NCBI GenBank assembly: GCA_011620445.1
Contig: WOZB01000275.1
Coordinates: 1-5,689 of the forward strand
Origin: Anaerolineaceae bacterium
Lineage (GTDB): Bacteria; Chloroflexota; Anaerolineae; Anaerolineales; Anaerolineaceae
DNA: 5,689 bases
Direction of reading: 5' to 3'
Shown: positions 1 through 4,803 of the stretch, one piece after another
How positions within the stretch are numbered: the stretch's first letter is position 1
Layout of the letters: each line of letters begins with the position of its first letter
The notes under the pieces: model-generated
The model's database searches: none
What the model was told of the DNA's origin: nothing
The model's input: only the letters and a program-made list of their open reading frames with translations
Translations under genes and position numbers: made by a program

Positions 1-748
1 AGTGATTGCCGCTCTGCTGGGCACGGTAACGCCTTTTTGTTCCTGTTCCTCCATCCCGATTTTCATCGGCTTCACCAGCGCGCAGGTGCCGCTGGGGGTC
101 AGTTTCTCCTTCCTGATCTCCTCACCGATGGTCGATTTAGGCTCCATTGTGCTGTTGATGAGCATCTTTAACGCCAAAGTTGGTCTGGCTTACGTCATCC
201 TCGGCCTGGTGGTGGCGGTGATTGGAGCTTACATCATCCAGGCCCTCAGGATGGATGACCAGGTGGAAGACTTTATCCGCCAGATCAAACCTCTACAGGA
301 AAATGAAGAAGAGGAAATCACTCAGAAAGCCCGCTGGGCATACGCCTTTGAGCAGGTGAAAATCACCATCAAAAAAGTGGCCCCATACGTGCTGATTGGG
401 GTGGGTATTGGCGCATTTATCCACAACTTCATCCCCCAGGCCTGGGTGGAAAGCTTGCTGGGTGGCCGGCATTGGTACTCGGTGCCCCTGGCTACGCTGG
501 TAGGTGTTCCCATGTATGCCGATATCTTCGGCACCATCCCCATTGCTGAAAGCTTGCTGGCCAAAGGTGCCGGTTTGGGCACCGTGCTTTCCTTTATGAT
601 GGCTGTGACCACGCTTTCGTTCCCTTCCATGATCATGCTGCGCAGGGCTATCAAACCCAAGCTTCTGGGCGTTTTCATCGCTATCGTCACCGCTGGTATC
701 ATCCTGGTGGGCTACTTTTTCAATGCATTCCAATATTTATTCGTCTAA
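1..748 (+). CDS. Permease of the COG0701 / ArsP-like (DUF318) family, C-terminal part
   Basis: Integral membrane permease of the family that includes ArsP (organoarsenical efflux) and SO_0444-type metal efflux proteins. The substrate here is unknown. Numbering residues from the GTG at position 2, the hallmark segment TPFCSCSSIPIFIGF lies at 10-24, with C13 and C15 inside it. Hydrophobic segments follow at about 31-52, 60-80, 126-145, 160-182, 190-212 and 220-244. A charged, Glu-rich loop at 84-112 separates two halves. The second half carries a related segment around 168-213 (see findings). Family members usually have further helices before the TPFCSCS segment, so the GTG at position 2 is probably an internal valine and the true start lies upstream of the window. 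It stops with TAA at 746-748, and that stop overlaps the ribosome binding site of the next gene, which suggests one operon. Family assignment is firm; function at substrate level is not. Confidence 0.9.
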   Translation, partial: VIAALLGTVTPFCSCSSIPIFIGFTSAQVPLGVSFSFLISSPMVDLGSIVLLMSIFNAKVGLAYVILGLVVAVIGAYIIQALRMDDQVEDFIRQIKPLQENEEEEITQKARWAYAFEQVKITIKKVAPYVLIGVGIGAFIHNFIPQAWVESLLGGRHWYSVPLATLVGVPMYADIFGTIPIAESLLAKGAGLGTVLSFMMAVTTLSFPSMIMLRRAIKPKLLGVFIAIVTAGIILVGYFFNAFQYLFV

Positions 749-752
749 GGAG
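747..752 (+). promoter_or_regulatory. Ribosome binding site of the thioredoxin-like gene
   Basis: AAGGAG lies four bases before the ATG at 757 and overlaps the TAA stop of the permease. It fixes the start of the small downstream gene and so supports its N-terminal extension. It also suggests translational coupling to the permease. Confidence 0.8.
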
Positions 753-756
753 CAAT

Positions 757-1065
757 ATGCCGCTTTTAAATTTCGGAAAAAAAGAAGAAACCCCTGTCTC
801 CAAGAACTTCACCCCAGCCGGGGAAGAGCTATCGGTCAAAGTATTGGGCTCAGGCTGCAGCAAGTGCAATTTGCTGGAGAAATATGCCGTCGAAACACTT
901 GAGGAAATGGGCCTTGCCTACAACCTTGAGCACGTTCGCGATTACGTGGAAATTGCCAAATACGGCGTTATGGCAACGCCGGCTTTGGTTGTCAACGAAA
1001 AAGTGCTGGTTTCCGGCCGAGTGCCAACCCGCTCAGAACTCAAAGAGCTGCTGGCAAAGCAATAG
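757..1065 (+). CDS. Small thioredoxin-fold protein, TM0996/MTH895 (redox-active disulfide protein 2) type
   Basis: A 102-residue cytosolic thioredoxin/glutaredoxin-like protein. The fold begins near residue 26 with the strand SVKVLGSGCSKC. The putative redox pair is C34 and C37 (CSKC), followed by a helix NLLEKYAVETLEEMG. The cis-proline expected of the fold is P75 in ATPALVVNEKVLVSG, and the C-terminal helix is SELKELLAKQ. Family proteins are usually near 75-80 residues, so the polar stretch 1-25 is an N-terminal extension. No other in-frame start codon offers a shorter form, and a good ribosome binding site precedes the ATG. The gene sits 8 bases after the permease. Such proteins are often encoded beside COG0701 permeases, sometimes with an ArsR-type regulator. 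A role as thiol partner of the permease is therefore likely but inferred, and no regulator is visible in the window. Confidence 0.9.
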   Translation: MPLLNFGKKEETPVSKNFTPAGEELSVKVLGSGCSKCNLLEKYAVETLEEMGLAYNLEHVRDYVEIAKYGVMATPALVVNEKVLVSGRVPTRSELKELLAKQ

Positions 1066-1096
1066 AAACTCAAAAGGTTGGGCGAATAAAGCGCAT
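1066..1096. other. Short gap between convergent genes
   Basis: These 31 bases separate the stop of the thioredoxin-like gene (+) from the stop of the MacB-type permease (-). I see no GC-rich hairpin followed by a T-run on either strand, so the two transcripts probably end elsewhere or by another mechanism, and may overlap at their 3' ends. Confidence 0.6.
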
Positions 1097-2425
1097 TTAC
1101 TCATATTTCTGCGCGTCAACGGGCACCATCGTGGCAGCGCTGAGGGCAGGGTAAAGCCCTGAAATCAGCCCTACAATCGTAGCAAAAATCAAGCTGAAGA
1201 TAGGTAGCCACCAAGGTGTTACCACCGCTATCGAACTGCCTAAACCGCCCATCCCGCCACTGCTTTGGGTGGCCAGGTACGAGCTGGCAAAGGTGTTAAT
1301 CACCCCGCCGATGCCCCAGGCTAACAGTACGCCGCCGACCCCTCCAATCAGGCCAATGCCCCCGGCTTCGCCCAGGAAAATGCTCAGGATGTTGTTATTG
1401 GTTGCGCCAATAGCCTTCATGATGCCAATTTCACGCGTGCGTTCCAGGATGGCCATGGTCATGGTGTTGGCAATGCCGATAGCCGCCACCAGTAGCGCAA
1501 TCGCCCCGACGCCGCCAAAGATCACTTGCATGGTCGAGAAGAAGGAATTGATGCTCTGGATCATGGATTGCGGCGTCCAGGCCTGAAAACCCAGGTCGTT
1601 GATGGTCTGAGAAACACTGGTGGCATCTTTGGGGTCCACAACCTGCACCATCAGGCTCTGGTAGCCTTCCTTGTTGCGGTCGGTTCGCCGGCCGTTCATC
1701 CACTCATTCCACTGCACCAGCTCAGCCTGGTCCACATACATGGTGAAATCCGACTCACCCTTCGTCTCTTTGAGCACGCCGATTACTTCCAGGCGCAGCG
1801 TTTTGCGCGTTTCGAGGCCCTCTTGCGAGTATCTAATCAAGTCAACTTTCAGAGTCTTGCCCATCAGCTCTGGGGGCTCAACCACTTCGTTGGGTTTGGG
1901 GTTGACCGGGTAAAAGTTGCGCGGCACCCAACTGCCAATGATCACCTTGCCTCTGCCGATGGTCGTTACGCCTTCCATGGCCGTCTGGCCGATTTCCGTC
2001 AGGTCCGCTATGTTCAGCCCAGTCAACTGGCCGTAGCCAATCAACTGTTCGTATTTCATTTCCATACCGCCGTACAGCGACTCTTGGGTAATCACCTGTT
2101 TGACGCCAGGGATGGCCTGAATGCTGGCAATGGCCTCATTATTCAGCACTTTCATCTGCGGTTGCTGGTTGCTGCTCCCGCCCCCGCCTCCACCGCCTGC
2201 TTTCACAACCGCCTCCTCGCCCATACCGGGGTAAACGCGGATGGTGGAAAGCTCATTGATGCCCCAAAGATTGCTGGTGGCGCTTTTTTGCAGGCCAAAA
2301 CCCAGGGAAACCAGGGTGATTACCGCAGCCGTGCCAATCACCACGCCGATGGCGGTCATGGCCACGCGCCCTTTGCGCCGGCCGAGGTTATCCAAAATCA
2401 GGCTGATGAGGTCATTAAGTCGCAT
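1097..2425 (-). CDS. MacB/FtsX-type ABC transporter permease
   Basis: A 442-residue permease with the MacB layout. The N-terminal helix spans about 20-45 (AMTAIGVVIGTAAVITLVSL), followed by a large extracytoplasmic domain at about 46-295. Three C-terminal helices lie near 301-327, 350-379 and 405-427. The cytoplasmic segment ERTREIGIMKAIGAT at 328-342 is the family's best known signature and contacts the ATPase. These proteins do not move substrate through the membrane like classical ABC pores; they transmit ATPase motion to the outside, as in MacB, LolCE and FtsX. The start is set by the ATG at 2425: the frame has a stop five codons earlier (TGA at 2443-2441) with no other start codon between. 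The upstream AAAGAAAG is only a weak ribosome binding site. Residues 77-83 are seven consecutive glycines, an oddity in the extracytoplasmic domain. It is the last gene of the - strand cluster, and its ATPase partner is encoded at 4803-4081. The transported or signalled substrate is unknown. Confidence 0.93.
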   Translation of the reverse strand: MRLNDLISLILDNLGRRKGRVAMTAIGVVIGTAAVITLVSLGFGLQKSATSNLWGINELSTIRVYPGMGEEAVVKAGGGGGGGSSNQQPQMKVLNNEAIASIQAIPGVKQVITQESLYGGMEMKYEQLIGYGQLTGLNIADLTEIGQTAMEGVTTIGRGKVIIGSWVPRNFYPVNPKPNEVVEPPELMGKTLKVDLIRYSQEGLETRKTLRLEVIGVLKETKGESDFTMYVDQAELVQWNEWMNGRRTDRNKEGYQSLMVQVVDPKDATSVSQTINDLGFQAWTPQSMIQSINSFFSTMQVIFGGVGAIALLVAAIGIANTMTMAILERTREIGIMKAIGATNNNILSIFLGEAGGIGLIGGVGGVLLAWGIGGVINTFASSYLATQSSGGMGGLGSSIAVVTPWWLPIFSLIFATIVGLISGLYPALSAATMVPVDAQKYE

Positions 2426-2427
2426 AT

Positions 2428-2450
2428 TGGCTTTCTTTACTCAGATGGGT
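2428..2450 (-). repeat. Imperfect direct repeat, copy abutting the permease start
   Basis: On the + strand this copy contains TGGCTTTCTT and CAGATGGGT separated by four bases. It matches the copy at 2476-2497, where the separation is three bases, giving 19 shared positions out of 22-23. On the - strand the copy ends two bases before the permease ATG and so covers its translation initiation region. Confidence 0.75.
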
Positions 2451-2475
2451 CGGCTCCAACAGTGCTTTCCACGGA

Positions 2476-2497
2476 TGGCTTTCTTCTTCAGATGGGT
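2476..2497 (-). repeat. Imperfect direct repeat, upstream copy
   Basis: Second copy of the repeat at 2428-2450, offset by about 48 bases. On the - strand it reads ACCCATCTGAAGAAGAAAG followed by CCATCC, where the other copy has CCAATATG. It therefore resembles a duplicated initiation region that lacks the start codon. Confidence 0.75.
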
Positions 2498-2548
2498 GTG
2501 TCAAAACTGCCACTGCCCACGCACACCTCGCACAAAAAAAGTTCTCCC

Positions 2549-4081
2549 TCACAGGCCTTTGGGTAAGGCCCCAGGCAAGGGTTCGCTGGGCTTCTCGGGC
2601 TCTGGGGTGTTACTGTTGCTGGGGTTGATCCCAAAGAAGCTCTTAATGGCGTTCCATATCTTCTGGAAGAAATTCTGGTTTTGTTCCGGCAAGGGCTGCA
2701 CATTCCCGCCATTCATTCCGCCTTGCTCACCAGCCGGTACCATGATAGGGTTGCCATTTTCATCCAGAATCGGGTTGCCATTCTCGTCCAGCTGAGGTAC
2801 CAAATTACCTTCGGGCATCAGGAGGCCTTCCTGCACTTCCACATCCAGGCTGCCTTCATAGGTGCGTAATTGGTTGAAGTCATCCGTGTAGCGGATGGAG
2901 AAATTGAGCGGAATAATGCCCGCCAAATCCGGGATGAAGGTGGCATCGATGGTGTAATATCCGCCGGGGTCCAGGTTGCCGATCATGGCTGTGTTATTGC
3001 TGAGGGTGCCGGAGGGCGATGTGATGGTGAGGTTGCCTAGCACTACCGACTTTTTGGAGATGTTGGTCACCTGGATGGGTAGCTGACCGGGTTGGCCTAC
3101 ATTCAATAAAACGGGCAGCCGGTAGAACGAGAACTCCAGCTTGGGCAGAGAAAAGACCAGCAGGGTAATCACCTGGTCATCCACCATGCGGTTGCCTTTA
3201 GGGTCGGTGTAAACAAAGCTGATTTTGAATGGGTACGCCCCCGGTTGGGTGGTGACGTTAACCACAAAATCCTGCGTGGCCTCAATAGTGGTCCCCACGG
3301 CCACGTCGCCGATTTGAGCGATATTGGATTGCCCGAGCGGCGCAAAGTTGGTCAGGTCGCTGCCGCTGACGGTTACACCACCGCCCGGTTGGGGTGTGCC
3401 CCCAATATCACCAGGGGTGGACGTCACTCCGCCGCCATAGACCAGCGAAACCGCGCTGGCTGTGCTGGCGCCAACGTTTGTAATAAAAGTGGTCAGCTTA
3501 AAACTGGAGCCCGGCTCCAGCGGGTCCAGGTCGGTCAGGTAGCTCTTGACGACCATCAGCGGCTTTTGAGCAGCTGCGGGAGCGGTTGGGGTGCGGGTGG
3601 GTCCGGAGGGGGTTTGGTTGATGCCCAGGTAAAAGGTGAAGGCAGTCGTATAAGGCGTGCCGGCCATATCCGTATAAGAAACGGTGGCCATAATCAAGCC
3701 GGAATATTTCCAGCTTGATGCATCGCTCACTTTGAAGGGATGTGAAATCGTATCGGTGCTGCCCGGATCTATATCAGAGACTGTAGCAATGGCTACATTG
3801 CCTCTTAGGGAATTGAAGTCCTCACCCGAGAAACTGATAGAAACATTACGAGCATGTCCCTGCCCTGAGTTTTTCACTTGGAAGGTCAGCGTAAAAGGCG
3901 TCCAAGGGTCCACATTCTGCCCACCCCCATCTACTGAGTAATCGAGAATCGAGAGGACCGGCACTTCCACTCCCGGTTGGGGTGTTTGCGCGGAGGTTAA
4001 GGCATTCGGTAGCATCAAACCGGCTGAAAGCAGCAGTGCCAGGAAGACGAGCAGGGCGTGTTTAAGGTTTCGATTCATCAT
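2549..4081 (-). CDS. Exported protein with three Ig-like (CARDB/COG1361-type) repeats
   Basis: A 510-residue protein with a signal peptide: basic N-terminus (NRNLKH), hydrophobic core at about 9-24 and a likely cleavage after A31 (LTSA|QTP). Three related beta-rich units follow at about 40-155, 174-310 and 315-417. Each has a 'V-T/K-N' strand near its start (VKNSG 69-73, ITNVG 200-204, VTNIS 338-342), a middle I-G/D-x-x turn, and a closing YTD motif (136-138, 291-293, 398-400). This fits the CARDB/NEW3/COG1361 S-layer-like group, extracellular and adhesive or scaffolding by family; the exact role is unknown. Pro/Thr-rich (157-173) and Gly/Thr-rich (216-241) segments act as linker or insertion. 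The tail has a duplicated LDENGNPI (431-446), an amphipathic segment (470-485) and a Pro-rich end. There is no C-terminal transmembrane helix or LPXTG sorting motif. Two ATGs (4081, 4078) are possible starts: the first overlaps the ATPase stop, the second has better ribosome-site spacing. It lies between the ATPase and permease genes, which suggests it works with the transporter. Confidence 0.85.
   Translation of the reverse strand: MMNRNLKHALLVFLALLLSAGLMLPNALTSAQTPQPGVEVPVLSILDYSVDGGGQNVDPWTPFTLTFQVKNSGQGHARNVSISFSGEDFNSLRGNVAIATVSDIDPGSTDTISHPFKVSDASSWKYSGLIMATVSYTDMAGTPYTTAFTFYLGINQTPSGPTRTPTAPAAAQKPLMVVKSYLTDLDPLEPGSSFKLTTFITNVGASTASAVSLVYGGGVTSTPGDIGGTPQPGGGVTVSGSDLTNFAPLGQSNIAQIGDVAVGTTIEATQDFVVNVTTQPGAYPFKISFVYTDPKGNRMVDDQVITLLVFSLPKLEFSFYRLPVLLNVGQPGQLPIQVTNISKKSVVLGNLTITSPSGTLSNNTAMIGNLDPGGYYTIDATFIPDLAGIIPLNFSIRYTDDFNQLRTYEGSLDVEVQEGLLMPEGNLVPQLDENGNPILDENGNPIMVPAGEQGGMNGGNVQPLPEQNQNFFQKIWNAIKSFFGINPSNSNTPEPEKPSEPLPGALPKGL
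2554..2570 (-). repeat. Small inverted repeat at the 3' end of the exported-protein gene
   Basis: GGCCTT (2554-2559) and AAGGCC (2565-2570) form a perfect 6-base stem with a 5-base loop, just inside the last codons of the gene. On the - strand the stem is followed by a run of seven T, but only after 13 bases, so it is not a classical intrinsic terminator. It could protect the 3' end of the upstream message or cause partial termination; this is conjecture. Confidence 0.4.
2745..2792 (-). repeat. Tandem 24-base coding repeat (LDENGNPI twice)
   Basis: Two adjacent 24-base units (2745-2768 and 2769-2792) differ at four positions and encode LDENGNPI twice at residues 431-446 of the exported protein. 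The repeat lies after the last beta-rich unit. The D-E-N-G-N pattern resembles Asp/Asn/Gly-rich turn or Ca2+-loop sequences, but two copies are too few to claim ion binding. Confidence 0.8.
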
Positions 4082-4803
4082 TACACCTCAGTAGTTAGCG
4101 TTTGATCGATTGCAATTCGATATTCAGTTTCAGAGACCTCTTTGCCGTCCAGCAAATAGATCACCCGGTTGGCAAAATTGAGCATGCGCGGGTCGTGTGT
4201 GGCTACCACAATAGTGCGGCCGGCCTTGTGCAGGTCATTCAGCATGTGCATAATCGCCAGGCCGCTCTGGGTATCCAGGTTGCCAGTGGGTTCATCGGCC
4301 AGGATGAGCGCCGGGTTGTTGATGAGGGCGCGGGCGAAGGCCACACGCTGCTGCTGACCACCCGAAAGTTCCGTTGGCCGGTGGTGGATGCGGTTGCCCA
4401 GCCCCACCCTTGCCAGCATGGTCTTGGCGCGCTGGTCGCGCTCGCGCCTGCTTATCCCTGAAAAACGCAGTGGAAAGCCCACGTTTGCCAAGGCCGTCAT
4501 CGAAGAAACCAGGTTGAAACTTTGGAAGATAAAGCCGAGATGGTCTCGCCGGTAGCGCGCCAGTTGGGTCTCGTCCATCTGGTCCACCCGCTCACCGCCC
4601 ACCTCAATATGCCCGGATGTGGGCCAGTCCAGCCCGCCAATCAGGTACAGCGAGGTGCTCTTGCCCGAGCCGCTGGGGCCCATCACTACAGCATAATCGC
4701 CCTGGTTGATTTCAAGGTTCAAGCCGTCCAGGGCTTTCACCTCGGTTTCGCCCATCTTGTAAATTTTGCGCAGCGCTTCCGTGCGCACAAAAGGTCTGGC
4801 CAT
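4081..4803 (-). CDS. ABC transporter ATPase of the LolD/MacB/FtsE group
   Basis: A 240-residue cytoplasmic nucleotide-binding subunit with every catalytic element visible. Y15 is the A-loop aromatic, GPSGSGKST at 42-50 is Walker A (K48), Q94 in FIFQSFNL is the Q-loop, and LSGGQQQRVAFARAL at 146-160 is the ABC signature. LILADEPTGNLD at 166-177 is Walker B with catalytic E171 plus the D-loop, and H203 in VATHDP is the switch histidine. Length and the FQSFNL and DEPTGNLD wording place it in the LolD/MacB/FtsE branch, which pairs with FtsX-type permeases, so it most likely energises the permease at 2425-1097. Its ATG overlaps the stop of the YIP1 gene by one base, and its own stop overlaps the ATG of the exported-protein gene by one base. 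Nothing suggests loss of activity. Confidence 0.97.
   Translation of the reverse strand: MARPFVRTEALRKIYKMGETEVKALDGLNLEINQGDYAVVMGPSGSGKSTSLYLIGGLDWPTSGHIEVGGERVDQMDETQLARYRRDHLGFIFQSFNLVSSMTALANVGFPLRFSGISRRERDQRAKTMLARVGLGNRIHHRPTELSGGQQQRVAFARALINNPALILADEPTGNLDTQSGLAIMHMLNDLHKAGRTIVVATHDPRMLNFANRVIYLLDGKEVSETEYRIAIDQTLTTEV
4084..4089 (-). promoter_or_regulatory. Ribosome binding site of the exported-protein gene
   Basis: GAGGTG on the - strand ends two bases before the ATG at 4081 and five bases before the ATG at 4078. The spacing favours the second ATG, which would remove only the first methionine from the signal peptide. The site lies inside the last codons of the ATPase gene. Confidence 0.65.

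Larger units (their letters stand above)
2426..2548 (-). other. 123-base gap before the permease, with direct repeat and T-run
   Basis: This is the only sizeable non-coding stretch in the - strand cluster. Read on the - strand it opens with a run of seven T (2540-2534). It then contains GGTGTG (2527-2522) and CACACC (2500-2495), which could pair over a 21-base loop, and ends with two copies of an imperfect repeat. No convincing sigma70-type promoter or intrinsic terminator is present. I found no small coding gene in it. The gap breaks the otherwise tight coupling of the cluster, so the permease may be translated, or even transcribed, somewhat independently. Confidence 0.6.

Noticed and set aside
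293..733. Open frames of 126-146 codons on the - strand opposite the first permease
   Set aside because: They mirror the permease codons, have no recognisable domain or ribosome binding site, and are explained by codon bias of the real gene.
1..748. Assigning the symbol arsP to the first permease
   Set aside because: The family covers exporters of organoarsenicals and of metals. The TPFCSCS segment is common to the family, and neither the N-terminus nor a regulator is in the window to decide.
2476..2504. Possible promoter on the - strand with TTGACA at 2504-2499
   Set aside because: A perfect -35 hexamer is present, but the hexamer 17 bases downstream is AAGCCA, which is not a credible -10.
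1526..2566. Long open frame on the + strand (346 codons) opposite the permease gene
   Set aside because: It is antisense to an unmistakable MacB-type permease. Its translation is rich in His, Gln and Arg with no recognisable domain, which is typical of a shadow frame in GC-rich DNA.
2534..2570. Intrinsic terminator after the exported-protein gene
   Set aside because: The 6-base stem and the seven-T run are 13 bases apart, too far for the usual hairpin-plus-U-tract arrangement. The permease downstream would then also lack a promoter.
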